In this document: positions 51,745 to 60,358 of the stretch, in pieces
Numbering within the stretch: the stretch's first letter is position 1
Layout of the letters: every line of letters begins with the position of its first letter
Assembly (NCBI GenBank): GCA_943370595.1
Contig: CALRRO020000008.1
Location: forward strand, 124,001-188,000
From: Piscinibacter sp943370595
GTDB taxonomy: Bacteria; Pseudomonadota; Gammaproteobacteria; Burkholderiales; Burkholderiaceae_C
Length of the DNA stretch: 64,000 nucleotides
Direction of reading: 5' to 3'
Program-made: the position numbers and the translations under genes
The notes under the pieces: model-generated
Database searches by the model: none
Seen by the model: the letters and a program-made list of their open reading frames with translations, nothing else
Told to the model about the DNA's origin: nothing

Positions 51745-52260
51745 ATGCCCTGCTTCGCCCCCTCCCGCGCGCGCCGCGTCATGTCGCTGTGCGCCGCCCT
51801 GTGCCTGCCTGCCGCCGCGCAGGCCTCGCAGGACTTCACGCTGCCGGTCGGCACCTGCACGCCGGCCAACGCGATCACCCTGCAGAGCGACCTGCGCCTG
51901 AGCAACGGCGCCGTGCGCAAGCCCGGGCGCAACCCGCCGGGCACGGCCTATTTCTGCGACTTGCCGATCGACGATCTGACGACCAGGCCGAGCTGGAACC
52001 GCTTCGAGCTCCAGTACATCGACAGCAACCCGGCCGGCAACGGTCATGTGACGGCGCGGCTGATGCGCCGCACCATCAGCACCGGCGCGACTTCGACGGT
52101 GGCCACCGCCAGCAGCGTGCCTTCGGCGAAGCTGAAGACCGCCGGCACCGCCATCGACAAGCCGATGGACACCTCGCTGTTCGCCTACTTCGTCATCGTC
52201 AACCTCACCTCGAGCAACCAGCCGGTGGAGGCGCACACCATCCGGCTGATCACGCGCTGA
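51745..52260 (+). CDS. Exported protein of unknown function
   Basis: This 171-residue protein starts at ATG 51745 after AAAGGA. A signal peptide covers about the first 28 residues (MSLCAALCLPAAAQAS). The mature part has two Cys (GTCTPAN and YFCDLP) and looks beta-rich, with FELQYIDSNPAGNGHVTARL and TSLFAYFVIVNLTSSNQP. I recognise no family. It lies directly after the SARP-type regulator gene behind a direct-repeat box, so it is probably a regulated secreted or periplasmic protein. Confidence 0.72.
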   Translation: MPCFAPSRARRVMSLCAALCLPAAAQASQDFTLPVGTCTPANAITLQSDLRLSNGAVRKPGRNPPGTAYFCDLPIDDLTTRPSWNRFELQYIDSNPAGNGHVTARLMRRTISTGATSTVATASSVPSAKLKTAGTAIDKPMDTSLFAYFVIVNLTSSNQPVEAHTIRLITR

Positions 52261-52262
52261 GC

Positions 52263-52300
52263 ATCGGTAGGAGATCCGTAGGCCGGCAGTGCCTAGGCTT
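52263..52300 (+). promoter_or_regulatory. Direct-repeat box upstream of 52325 gene
   Basis: ATCGGTAGG-AG-ATCCGTAGG repeats the 9-mer ATCSGTARG with an 11-bp period, three bases after the upstream stop codon. TAGGCTT follows, with AGGCTT at exactly the same distance as in the box at 51649-51686. The bases between are not conserved, which suggests spacing-dependent protein binding and not recent duplication. Confidence 0.6.
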
Positions 52301-52324
52301 CAGCCATCGACACGAGGAACGACG

Positions 52325-53092
52325 ATGAAACCGAACACTCCTCCCCGCATGACTCTGCCAACGACGCCAGCCCGCTGGCGGCAACTGGCCGCCGCCTGGG
52401 CGGCCTCGATGGCAATTGCGGCCGCCGTCGGCTGGGCGGCACGCGGCCCGGCCGATGCCGCACCTGCGGCGGCTCTCGCCGCTGCAGCGCCGGCAACGGT
52501 CGGCATTGCGGCAGTGCAGCCGCCGCTGATCGCCGTGGCCGACGACGGCCGGATCACGCTGCGGCTGGAGCAGCAGCCGCTGGAGTGGGTGCTGGAACAG
52601 ATCGCGCTGCAGACCGGGCGGGCCGACGTGGCCTTGCTGCGCGCCCGCGGGGCGGCCACCGCGGCCACGCGGGCTGCGTCGACCGGCGGGACCGGCGAGG
52701 GGGGCGAGCTGCCCGAACCGGTCCCGGGCGTCGACCTGGCCTGCCCGTCGGTGACCGTCACCGCCGATCCGGCCGGCCTGCTGCAGGCGATCCAGTACGG
52801 CCCCGAAGCGGAACGGGCTGCCGCCCTGCTGCACGCCCGCCAGCAGGGCATCACCGTGCCCGAGACGCTGCTGCGCACCTTGCTCGAGACGGCCGTGCCG
52901 GAGCAGTTGCGCGTCGCCGCCCTGGAGGTGTGGCTCGATCGCCGCATCGACGACACGGCAGCGCAGCGCGCGCTGCTCGAAGCGGCGCTGCTGATCCCCA
53001 GCCCGCTGGTGCAGCAGGAGGCCCGACAGCGCCTCGACGACCTGGACGAGATGGCGCGCGCCGACGCGTCGCTCGGCCCCGCAAGCCCCTAG
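52325..53092 (+). CDS. Membrane-anchored or exported protein of unknown function
   Basis: This 255-residue protein starts at ATG 52325 (GAGG upstream). Residues 19-40 are hydrophobic (AAAWAASMAIAAAVGWAA), a signal or anchor, followed by an Ala-rich linker. ITLRLEQQPLEWVLEQIALQ near residue 75 resembles the STN fold found at the N-terminus of secretins and TonB receptors. The C-terminal half is helical and HEAT-like (PETLLRTLLETAVPEQLRVA). No enzyme motif is seen. It sits behind the second direct-repeat box and is probably part of the same regulon as its neighbours. Confidence 0.7.
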   Translation: MKPNTPPRMTLPTTPARWRQLAAAWAASMAIAAAVGWAARGPADAAPAAALAAAAPATVGIAAVQPPLIAVADDGRITLRLEQQPLEWVLEQIALQTGRADVALLRARGAATAATRAASTGGTGEGGELPEPVPGVDLACPSVTVTADPAGLLQAIQYGPEAERAAALLHARQQGITVPETLLRTLLETAVPEQLRVAALEVWLDRRIDDTAAQRALLEAALLIPSPLVQQEARQRLDDLDEMARADASLGPASP

Positions 53093-53231
53093 ACCTTTCG
53101 CGCCAGCGCCCGGCGCCCCGAGGACCTGGCCCGCCAGGCCCCCGGTGAGGTCGCGGCGTGGCCAAAGACCGGCAGCGCCTGGGGGCAGGTGCAGCCGGAC
53201 CTCCACCCTCGCCCCGCTCCAGGAGAACTTC

Positions 53232-53759
53232 ATGTCTGCTTCCAGAAACTTGCGCCGCGCCACCGTTGCCATGGCGCTGCTGGCCGGCGTGGCCGCCGCG
53301 CCAGCGGCCACGTGGTCCACCGTGGGCTCGGCCGGCACCGTCGACGACACCGATCTCGGCATCGCCGACCTGATCTTCGGGGAGGCTCGCGTGCGGGCAT
53401 CCGCTCCGGCCGGCTCGACGCTCAACCTCACCTACAACGTCGTCTCGCTGCAGGGCTTCACCGGCCCCGGGCAGTACCAGCTGCGCGTGCGCTTCCGCGA
53501 CAACGGACCGGCGGCGCGGGTGACGCTGGGCCTGCATCGCTTCAACTCCACCACCGGAGCGAGGACCAACCTTGCGGTCTTCGACAGCAATGCCTACCCG
53601 CCTATGGGCACGCATCAGGTAAAGCAGCGGTGCATCACGATCCCCTGGAACTTCGAGGCCGGCCCGCACTTCATCGAGGCCACGCTGTTCAAGAGTGGCG
53701 TCCTCGGGATACCGGCACTCGCCACGATCCAGCTGATCCCGGCGTACTGCGGCGTCTGA
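53232..53759 (+). CDS. Exported beta-rich protein of unknown function
   Basis: This 175-residue protein starts at ATG 53232 after AGGAG. A signal peptide ends near AAAPAATW. The mature part reads as a beta-sandwich, with GQYQLRVRFRDNGPAARVTL, PHFIEATLFKSGV and ATIQLIPAYCGV, and has two Cys near the C-terminal half (QRCITIP and AYCGV). I recognise no family. It lies 139 bases after the preceding gene, and that gap shows no copy of the direct-repeat box. A CCTGGC/GCCAGG inverted repeat lies at 53125-53138. Confidence 0.7.
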   Translation: MSASRNLRRATVAMALLAGVAAAPAATWSTVGSAGTVDDTDLGIADLIFGEARVRASAPAGSTLNLTYNVVSLQGFTGPGQYQLRVRFRDNGPAARVTLGLHRFNSTTGARTNLAVFDSNAYPPMGTHQVKQRCITIPWNFEAGPHFIEATLFKSGVLGIPALATIQLIPAYCGV

Positions 53760-53904
53760 GCAGGGCGCCATGCCCCAGGCGCCGATCCCGGTTTCGTCTG
53801 CCCCGCCAGGCAGCGACCCGGACCGGCGCTGCCCGCGGCGCCTGCACCACGGCGGCTGGCAGGCCTTAGACTGCTTCGCGTCGCAGCCAACCGGTCGCCG
53901 CACC

Positions 53905-55476
53905 ATGCCCGATCCCATCCTCGTCGCCAAGCACGGCGACATCGAATGCCACCTGCTGCCCAGCCTGGCCAACCGCCACGGCCTGATCACCGGCGCCACT
54001 GGCACCGGCAAGACGATCACGCTGCAGACGCTGGCCGAGAACTTCAGCAAGCTCGGCGTGCCGGTGTTCATGGCCGACGTGAAGGGCGACCTGACCGGCA
54101 TCAGCCAGAAGGGCGCGCTGCCGCCCAAGGTGCAGGGCATCCTGAAGGAGCGCGGCCTGCCGGCGCCGGAGCCCTTCGTCTGCCCGAGCACGCTGTGGGA
54201 CGTCTTCGCCGAGCAGGGCCACCCGGTGCGCGCCACGGTGTCGGACATGGGCCCGCTGCTGCTGGCACGCATGCTGGCGCTGAACGAGACGCAGCAGGGC
54301 GTGCTGTCGCTGGTCTTCAAGATCGCCGACGACCACGGCATGGCGCTGCTCGACCTGAAGGACCTGCGCGCGATGCTGCAGTACGTGGCCGACAACGCCA
54401 GCGAGTTCCAGACCGAGTACGGCAACGTCAGCGCGGCCAGCGTCGGCGCCATCCAGCGCGGCCTGATGCAGATCGACGAACAGGGCGGCGACAGGTTCTT
54501 CGGCGAGCCGATGCTCGACATCCAGGACTTCATGCAGACCGATGCCGGCAAGGGCGTGATCAACATCCTGGCCGCCGACAAGCTGATGAACGCGCCGCGC
54601 CTGTACGCGACCTTCCTGCTGTGGATGCTGTCGGAGCTGTTCGAGCAGTTGCCCGAGGTGGGTGACCTGGAGAAGCCCAAGCTGGTCTTCTTCTTCGACG
54701 AGGCGCACCTGCTGTTCAAGGAGGCGCCGTCGGCGCTGGTGGAACGCATCGAGCTGGTCGTGCGCCTGGTGCGCAGCAAGGGCGTCGGCGTGTACTTCGT
54801 GACGCAGAACCCGCTGGACATCCCCGACACCGTGCTGGCCCAGCTCGGCAACCGCGTGCAGCATGCGCTGCGCGCCTTCACGCCGCGCGACCAGAAGGCG
54901 GTGAAGGCGGCGGCCACCACCATGCGCGCCAACCCGAAGCTGGACATCGAGACCGCCATCACCGAGCTGGCAGTGGGCGAGGCGCTGGTCAGCTTCCTCG
55001 ACGAGAAGGGCCGGCCGAGCGTCACCGAGCGGGTGTTCGTGATCCCGCCGGGCAGCCAGATCGGGCCGATCACGCCGGAACAGCGCAAGGCGCTGATCGC
55101 CGGCTCGCTGGTGGCCGGCGTTTACGAGAAGACGGTCGACCGCGAGTCGGCCTACGAGAAGCTCAAGGGCCGCGCCGCGCAAAGTGCCGACACCGCGAAG
55201 GACATGGCCGCCGAGGCCGAACGCGCCGCAAAGGCGCCGCGCACGCTGCCGGGCACGGCCTCGCAGCAGCCCGCGTCGCAGGACGACGGCGGCGGCCTGC
55301 TCGGCGGGCTGAAGGACGTGCTGTTCGGCTCCACCGGCCCGCGCGGCGGCAAGCGCGAGGGACTGGCCGAATCGGCCGCCCGCTCGGCGATGCGCAGCGT
55401 CGGCTCTGCTGTCGGCCGCGAGATCATCCGCGGCGTGCTCGGCGGCATCCTCGGCGGCGGCTCACGGCGCCGCTAG
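53905..55476 (+). CDS. HerA-like ATPase, DUF853 family (YjgR-like)
   Basis: This 523-residue protein is taken from ATG 53905; upstream codons in frame lack family character. It opens with ILVAKHGDIECHLLP, then Walker A LITGATGTGKT near residue 33. Walker B is KLVFFFDEAHLLF. VYFVTQNPLDIPDTVLAQLG and VQHALRAFTPRDQKAVKAAA match the DUF853 helicase-like family (E. coli YjgR). The C-terminus is Gly-rich (GGILGGGSRRR). The family belongs to the FtsK-HerA ATPases, but its cellular role is not established. Confidence 0.9.
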   Translation: MPDPILVAKHGDIECHLLPSLANRHGLITGATGTGKTITLQTLAENFSKLGVPVFMADVKGDLTGISQKGALPPKVQGILKERGLPAPEPFVCPSTLWDVFAEQGHPVRATVSDMGPLLLARMLALNETQQGVLSLVFKIADDHGMALLDLKDLRAMLQYVADNASEFQTEYGNVSAASVGAIQRGLMQIDEQGGDRFFGEPMLDIQDFMQTDAGKGVINILAADKLMNAPRLYATFLLWMLSELFEQLPEVGDLEKPKLVFFFDEAHLLFKEAPSALVERIELVVRLVRSKGVGVYFVTQNPLDIPDTVLAQLGNRVQHALRAFTPRDQKAVKAAATTMRANPKLDIETAITELAVGEALVSFLDEKGRPSVTERVFVIPPGSQIGPITPEQRKALIAGSLVAGVYEKTVDRESAYEKLKGRAAQSADTAKDMAAEAERAAKAPRTLPGTASQQPASQDDGGGLLGGLKDVLFGSTGPRGGKREGLAESAARSAMRSVGSAVGREIIRGVLGGILGGGSRRR

Positions 55477-55488
55477 AACAGCGCCGGG

Positions 55489-57243
55489 TCAGGGCAGCGG
55501 GCTGGTGCGGAAGACCGGCCGCGCCAGCACGCGCGACACGGCACCCACGCTGCTGACGAGGCCGTTGGCCACGTAGCTGCTGGGCGTGTCCGGCTCGAGC
55601 GCGGCCACGGCGAGGGGGGCCAGCGGCTGGTCCAGCGGCACGTACCAGCTGCCCGGCATCACGTCGAGCAGCGCCGGCACCGCCTCGACCTGCGGCAGCA
55701 CCGCGCCGGGCGTGTCGGCCACGGCCGCGCGCGAGGTCTCGCGGTAGGTCTCGCCGCGCACCACGCCGGTGGCGTCGATGCGCTGGACAGCGATGCCGAG
55801 GCCACGCAGACGCATCACGGCCTCGCGTTCGCCGGCTGCCAGCCAGTAGCCGCAGGGCCGCGCGCGGCGGGTCAGGGGCTGCAGCTGCAGCGTCGACTCC
55901 CAGGTCACGCCGATCGACTTGTCGGCGCCGGTCGCCGGGTCCAGCAGCGTCAATGTGTACTCGCTGGTCGTCGGCGCGGCATCGATCACCATGTCGCCGC
56001 TGCACGCCTGGGTGGACGTCTCGGTCTCGACGAAGCGGCGCAGGCGGGTCAGGTCGTCGGCACGTTCTGCGGCGGTCGTCAACACGCTGGTGGCCGCCAC
56101 CACCTGGGTGTGCACACGCCGCGCGAGATGCGCCCGGCCGAGGCCGACGCCTCGGCTCTCGACCAGCAGGCTGACCGCATGGCGCAGGCCGGCGGCGTTG
56201 CGCCCGGTGTCGGGCCGCGGCCCGCCCATGGCCACGCGCCGGTCGCCGGGCGCGGCGGCGAGCGTGTGGTACCAGTCCACCGTCAGTCCCTCGCGCGCGA
56301 AGCTGTCGAGCAGGGCCGGGCGGAACCACTCATGGGCGGCACGGGTGACGAACTCGTGCACGTTGGCCGTGGTCGCGTACTGCAGCAGCACGTCGGCCCG
56401 CGCCAGCGCCCCGAAGCGTTCGCGGTAGGGCTCGATTGGCGGGTACTCATGGGCATCGACCACCACGGTGGGCTGGTAGTCGCGCCACAGCGAGGCAATC
56501 GCCTGCGCTTCGGGCGTGCGCAACTGCAAGTGGTCGCGGTTGAGGTCGAGGCCGCTGGCCGTGGCGCGCCGGCCGGCCTGCGCGCCGTCCGGGTTCGCGC
56601 GCGGAAGCACGATCACGTTGATCCGGTCCAGCAGTGGGGCCAGCGGACCTTGCGCCAGCTGCCGCGCGAGCACCAGCAATGCCTCCGCGCCGGCGGGTTC
56701 GTCGCCATGCTGCTGGCCGATCAGCAGTACGGTCGGCCGGCCGGCACCGCGCAGTGCCGTGGCGGACAGGTCGGCGGCACGCGACAGCAGCAGCGCGTCG
56801 ATCGGCTGTCCGGACTGCGAGATCCCCGCTGACAGCAGCCGGATACGGGTGTTGCCGGCTGCCGGCTCGACGGCCAGCGCACGCAGCTGGGCCTGCAGCT
56901 CGGCCTGGGTCGTGAACCCCGGCCTGCCCTCGGCGAGCCCGGGCGTGGCGTAGCGCACCGGCGGATCGGGAAAGCGTGCCGCCACGCCGGCCGACTCGGG
57001 CGCGCTGGCCTGCGCGGCGGGGGCCGCCATCGCCGCAGGCGGTGCCGCCGGCAGCGCGGCGCTGGCCGGGAGCGGGGCCACGCTGCCCGCCGCCGGCGCC
57101 ACGGCGACGGGCCGCGGACGTGCCGCTGGCGGCGAAGCGCACGCGGCGACCAGAGCGCACAGCATTGCGCTCAGCAGCACCTGCACCGCGCGGCAGCGCG
57201 GGCCCTTGTTCGCACCGGCACATGGGGGTGGGGAGATCGGCAT
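55489..57243 (-). CDS. M14 family zinc carboxypeptidase lipoprotein
   Basis: From ATG 57243 this gives 584 residues with a lipoprotein signal (SAMLCALVAACAS; lipidated Cys). A long Pro/Ala linker leads to the peptidase domain. The zinc ligands are in LIGQQHGDEPAGAEALL (HxxE) and VVVDAHEYPP, and substrate-binding Asn-Arg is in GLDLNRDH. It probably cleaves peptides or peptidoglycan stems in the periplasm. The C-terminal ~200 residues (AVMRLRGLGIAVQRI and later) match the extra domain of large M14 members. The gene converges on the DUF853 gene. Confidence 0.88.
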   Translation of the reverse strand: MPISPPPCAGANKGPRCRAVQVLLSAMLCALVAACASPPAARPRPVAVAPAAGSVAPLPASAALPAAPPAAMAAPAAQASAPESAGVAARFPDPPVRYATPGLAEGRPGFTTQAELQAQLRALAVEPAAGNTRIRLLSAGISQSGQPIDALLLSRAADLSATALRGAGRPTVLLIGQQHGDEPAGAEALLVLARQLAQGPLAPLLDRINVIVLPRANPDGAQAGRRATASGLDLNRDHLQLRTPEAQAIASLWRDYQPTVVVDAHEYPPIEPYRERFGALARADVLLQYATTANVHEFVTRAAHEWFRPALLDSFAREGLTVDWYHTLAAAPGDRRVAMGGPRPDTGRNAAGLRHAVSLLVESRGVGLGRAHLARRVHTQVVAATSVLTTAAERADDLTRLRRFVETETSTQACSGDMVIDAAPTTSEYTLTLLDPATGADKSIGVTWESTLQLQPLTRRARPCGYWLAAGEREAVMRLRGLGIAVQRIDATGVVRGETYRETSRAAVADTPGAVLPQVEAVPALLDVMPGSWYVPLDQPLAPLAVAALEPDTPSSYVANGLVSSVGAVSRVLARPVFRTSPLP

Positions 57244-57356
57244 CGCAAGGTCGGTCGACGGATCGGTCGAGCGGTCTGCCACAGGCGGAGCCGGCACTAT
57301 AGGCGAGGGACTGCGGGACACCGCACAATCGCGCGATCCGCCTCCGGTGCCGACCC

Positions 57357-57845
57357 ATGACCCTGCTGAAGACGATCTTCCTTGCCATCGTGCTGATCGC
57401 CCTGGCCGTCGCGCTGGCTGCGCAGTTCGGCCTGCTGCGCGGTCGCATGCCCAACGACCTGGGCTCGCGCGACGGGCGCCTGAAGCCGCCTTCGATGACG
57501 CGCAACAGCGTCAGCAGCCAGGCGGGCCTCTACCCCGACCATCCGCAACGGGCCTATGCGCAGATCGCGCCCTTCCCGGCCGCCGACGGCGGGCCGCAGA
57601 CGCTGGAACGGCTGCGGCGGGTGGTCGAGAGCATGGACGGCGCGAAGGTGGTCAAGAGCGACCCGGGCTACCTGTACGTGCAGTTCACGACCCGCTGGAT
57701 GAAGTTCGTCGACGACTGCGAGTTCTGGTTCGACCCGCGCGCCGGCGTGATCCAGGTGCGGTCTGCCTCGCGCATAGGGCGCGAGGACTTCGGCGTCAAC
57801 CGCGAGCGGGTGGAAGCCATCCGCTCGCGGCTGGGCGGCGGCTGA
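57357..57845 (+). CDS. DUF1499 domain protein
   Basis: This 162-residue protein has an N-terminal membrane helix (TIFLAIVLIALAVALAAQFG) and a DUF1499 domain with SVSSQAGLYPDHPQRAYAQI, YLYVQFTTRWMKFVDDCEFW and GVIQVRSASRIGREDFGVNR. The family is common in proteobacteria and its function is unknown. It is divergent from the M14 peptidase gene and lies about 100 bases before the LytS-type kinase gene. Confidence 0.87.
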   Translation: MTLLKTIFLAIVLIALAVALAAQFGLLRGRMPNDLGSRDGRLKPPSMTRNSVSSQAGLYPDHPQRAYAQIAPFPAADGGPQTLERLRRVVESMDGAKVVKSDPGYLYVQFTTRWMKFVDDCEFWFDPRAGVIQVRSASRIGREDFGVNRERVEAIRSRLGGG

Positions 57846-57948
57846 CGCCGGTCCGGCTGGCGCCGCGAAGCCGGCGCCTGGCGCCATCGGCGCACCGCTG
57901 GTCGCATGCGGCGCGCCAGCCGATGGCGGCGACGCCAGAATGCCGCCC

Positions 57949-59025
57949 ATGAGTCCTGACATCCCTGCCCCATCCGTCTGGCGAGCGTTCGCGCTGCGCG
58001 GCCTGCGGGTGGTCGTCATCGGCCTCGCCATCTCGCTGCTGTTCACGCTCTTCACGCCAGGACAGCTCGGCATTTCGTTCGCCTACGCCGTGCCGATCAC
58101 CTTCTGCTGCTGGTTCTTCATCGACGGCGGCCGCCTGCTGGCCGCGCGCTGGGTAAACCGCCGGCGCATCGCCGCCGATGCCCACTGGCCCGGCTGGGCC
58201 TGGATGGTGCCGGTGCTCGTGCTCGGCACGGTGCTCGGCTACCAGGCGGGCCATTCGTTCGGCAACCTGGTCACCGGAAGGGACGTGCCGGGCTTGCTGT
58301 TCCAGGGGCCGGTCCGGGCGGTGTCGCTGGTCTTCTTCTCGCTGGTACCGGGCGTGATCGCCACCTGGTTCTTCTACACCCGCGGCCGCCTCGCCGCCAC
58401 CGAGGCCCGCGCCGAACAGGCGCAGCGCCAGGCCGCCGAGGCGCAGCTGCGGCTGCTGGAGTCGCAGCTCGAGCCGCACATGCTGTTCAACACGCTGGCC
58501 AACCTGCGCGTGCTGATCACGCTGGACCCGCCGCGCGCCCAGGCGATGCTCGACCAGCTGATCGCCTTCCTGCGCGCGACGCTGAGCGCATCGCGCATCG
58601 GCCGGCATGCGCTGTCGGCCGAGTTCGCCCGGCTGGCCGACTACCTGGCGCTGATGCAGGTGCGCATGGGCGAGCGACTGCAGACGCGACTGGACCTGCC
58701 CGACGATCTGGCCAGCCTGCCGGTGCCGCCGCTGCTGCTGCAGCCGCTGGTGGAGAACAGCATCCGCCACGGGCTCGAGCCGAAGATCGCCGGTGGCCGC
58801 ATCGAGATCACCGCTGCGCGCCACGCCGACAGGCTGGTGCTGCGTGTGCGCGATACCGGTGTCGGCCTCGCAGCGCCGGCCGGCGATGGCACCCGCTTCG
58901 GCCTGCAACAGGTTCGCGAGCGCCTCGCGACCCTGTACGCAGAGCGTGGCACGCTCACCCTGGCCCCGGCCGACGATGCCGAAGGCGGCACGCTGGCCCT
59001 CATCGAATTGCCGATCGAACCATGA
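57949..59025 (+). CDS. LytS/YehU-type sensor histidine kinase
   Basis: From ATG 57949 this gives 358 residues; ATG 57940 is in frame and possible. Four hydrophobic helices occupy about residues 15-150. The His_kinase domain has the phospho-acceptor in LESQLEPHMLFNTLANLRVL, and the ATPase N-box is LVENSIRHGLEP with DTGVGL after it. No periplasmic sensor domain is evident. It is translated with the LytTR regulator gene (ATGA overlap) and forms an AlgZ/AlgR- or YehU/YehT-like pair. CAGAAT seven bases before the ATG may be a -10 box, with no clear Shine-Dalgarno. Confidence 0.92.
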   Translation: MSPDIPAPSVWRAFALRGLRVVVIGLAISLLFTLFTPGQLGISFAYAVPITFCCWFFIDGGRLLAARWVNRRRIAADAHWPGWAWMVPVLVLGTVLGYQAGHSFGNLVTGRDVPGLLFQGPVRAVSLVFFSLVPGVIATWFFYTRGRLAATEARAEQAQRQAAEAQLRLLESQLEPHMLFNTLANLRVLITLDPPRAQAMLDQLIAFLRATLSASRIGRHALSAEFARLADYLALMQVRMGERLQTRLDLPDDLASLPVPPLLLQPLVENSIRHGLEPKIAGGRIEITAARHADRLVLRVRDTGVGLAAPAGDGTRFGLQQVRERLATLYAERGTLTLAPADDAEGGTLALIELPIEP

Positions 59026-59840
59026 GCACCATCGCCGCCACCGCCCTCATCGCCGAAGACGAAGCGCTGCTGGCCGAGCACCTGCGCGCCGAGCTGGCGC
59101 GCCTGTGGCCCGAATTGCAGGTTCTGTCGCACGCGCCGCACGGCGCCGCGGCGGTGGAGCAGACCCTGGCGCTGCAGCCCGACATCGTCTTTCTCGACAT
59201 CCGCATGCCCGGCATGAGTGGCCTGGAGGCTGCGCAGGCCATCGGCGAAGACTGGCCCGACGACACGCCGCCGCCCTTGCTGGTCTTCGTCACCGCCTAC
59301 GACCAGTACGCCATGCAGGCCTTCGAGCAGGCCGCCGTCGACTACCTGCTCAAGCCGGTACAGCCCGAGCGCCTGGCGCAGACCTGTGCACGGCTGCGCG
59401 CTGCGCTGCAGCGGCGCTCGTCGGGCACCGATGGCGCCGGCGTCGAGGGTGCACTGGCCCAGTTGCGCTCGCTTCTATCGGCACCCGGACTGGGCGCCCC
59501 GGCGCCGGCCGCGGCGCGGCTGAACGTGATCCAGGCGGCCGTCGGCGCGGCGATCCACCTGGTGCCGGTGGTCGAGGTGATCTACTTCGAAGCCGCCGAC
59601 AAGTACGTGCGGGTGATCACTGCGGAGCGTGAGCACCTGATCCGCACCTCGCTGCGCGAACTGCTTCCGCAACTCGATCCGGACCGGTTCTGGCAGGTGC
59701 ACCGCGGCACCGTGGTGCGTTCGGATGCGATCGCCACGGCGCTGCGCGACGAGGCCGGCAAGGTCACGCTGACGCTGCGCGGCCATGGCGACCGCTTGCC
59801 GGTCAGCCGCCTGTACGCCCACCGCTTCAAGCCGATGTGA
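59022..59840 (+). CDS. LytTR family response regulator
   Basis: This 272-residue protein has a receiver domain with Asp59 (DIVFLDIRMPGMSG) and the conserved Lys in YLLKPVQPE. A LytTR DNA-binding domain begins near residue 167: VVEVIYFEAADKYVRVITAE, FWQVHRGTVVRSDAI and LPVSRLYAHRFKPM. It should be phosphorylated by the kinase encoded just upstream. The target genes are not evident; the small-gene pair at 59856-60229 converges on it. Confidence 0.93.
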   Translation: MSTIAATALIAEDEALLAEHLRAELARLWPELQVLSHAPHGAAAVEQTLALQPDIVFLDIRMPGMSGLEAAQAIGEDWPDDTPPPLLVFVTAYDQYAMQAFEQAAVDYLLKPVQPERLAQTCARLRAALQRRSSGTDGAGVEGALAQLRSLLSAPGLGAPAPAAARLNVIQAAVGAAIHLVPVVEVIYFEAADKYVRVITAEREHLIRTSLRELLPQLDPDRFWQVHRGTVVRSDAIATALRDEAGKVTLTLRGHGDRLPVSRLYAHRFKPM

Positions 59841-59855
59841 GCGTGGCAGCGCAGC

Positions 59856-60065
59856 TCAGTGCGTGAGTTCGCCCTGCGCGATGGCGATGCGCACCATCGC
59901 CGCCATGGTCTGCTGCAGGTCCCGGCCGGGCCCGGCCAGCCGGGCAGCCACGTCGTCGAAGCCTTCGTCGGGCATGGGCGTCGGGTCGACTGGCGCCGAG
60001 ACGAGGTGCGTGTTGCGCGGCCGGTAGGGCCAGGCCACCTCGGGGGACGGCGAATGGCGGTTCAT
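59856..60065 (-). CDS. Small hypothetical protein
   Basis: This 69-residue protein starts at ATG 60065, inside the stop of the small membrane-protein gene (ATGA), so the pair is probably co-translated. It is Pro-rich at the start (MNRHSPSPEVAWPYRPRN) and has a short helical C-terminus (DLQQTMAAMVRIAIAQGELT). There is no signal or membrane helix. I recognise no family. Confidence 0.55.
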   Translation of the reverse strand: MNRHSPSPEVAWPYRPRNTHLVSAPVDPTPMPDEGFDDVAARLAGPGRDLQQTMAAMVRIAIAQGELTH

Positions 60066-60229
60066 GTGGCGTTGCTCCCGATGGCTGCTTGCGCCAGTTC
60101 AGGCGGGCTGAAGACAACCAGGGCGGTCACGGCCAAGGTCGCCAGCATCACTGCGCCAACGATGCCGATAGCCAGCCGCCGGCGGCGGCGCGCCTGGGCT
60201 TCGGCCACGTACGACTCGTAGTGTTTCAT
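60062..60229 (-). CDS. Small single-pass membrane protein
   Basis: This 55-residue protein starts at ATG 60229 with a good ribosome binding site (AAGGAGA). It reads MKHYESYVAEAQARRRRRL, then a hydrophobic helix of about 22 residues (AIGIVGAVMLATLAVTALVV), then a short polar tail. The basic cluster before the helix suggests an N-in orientation. Its stop codon overlaps the next start. The organisation of the two small genes resembles that of membrane-regulator pairs such as anti-sigma factors, but no such motif is seen. Confidence 0.65.
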   Translation of the reverse strand: MKHYESYVAEAQARRRRRLAIGIVGAVMLATLAVTALVVFSPPELAQAAIGSNAT

Positions 60230-60322
60230 GCGGGGTCTCCTTCGCGGTCATCGGCGCGGTGTGCACCGATGCGTTGAATCTAGGAGAACCCCGTCCCGTG
60301 CGCATCGCTCGTTGGGGGGAAG

Positions 60323-60346
60323 GGATTGGAGGAAGTTCTCCAATCC
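60323..60346. repeat. Inverted repeat between convergent-type flanks
   Basis: GGATTGGAG-GAAGTT-CTCCAATCC is a perfect 9-bp inverted repeat with a 6-bp loop. It lies twelve bases past the stop of the Pro-rich repeat gene on the minus strand. The following bases (CTTCCCCCC) are pyrimidine-rich but not a U-tract, so it may be a weak terminator or a binding site. Confidence 0.5.
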
Positions 60347-60358
60347 TTCACGGATCGA

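Noticed and set aside
60323..60346. Hairpin as a definite terminator
   Set aside because: The stem is good but no U-tract follows on either strand, so it was listed only as an inverted repeat.
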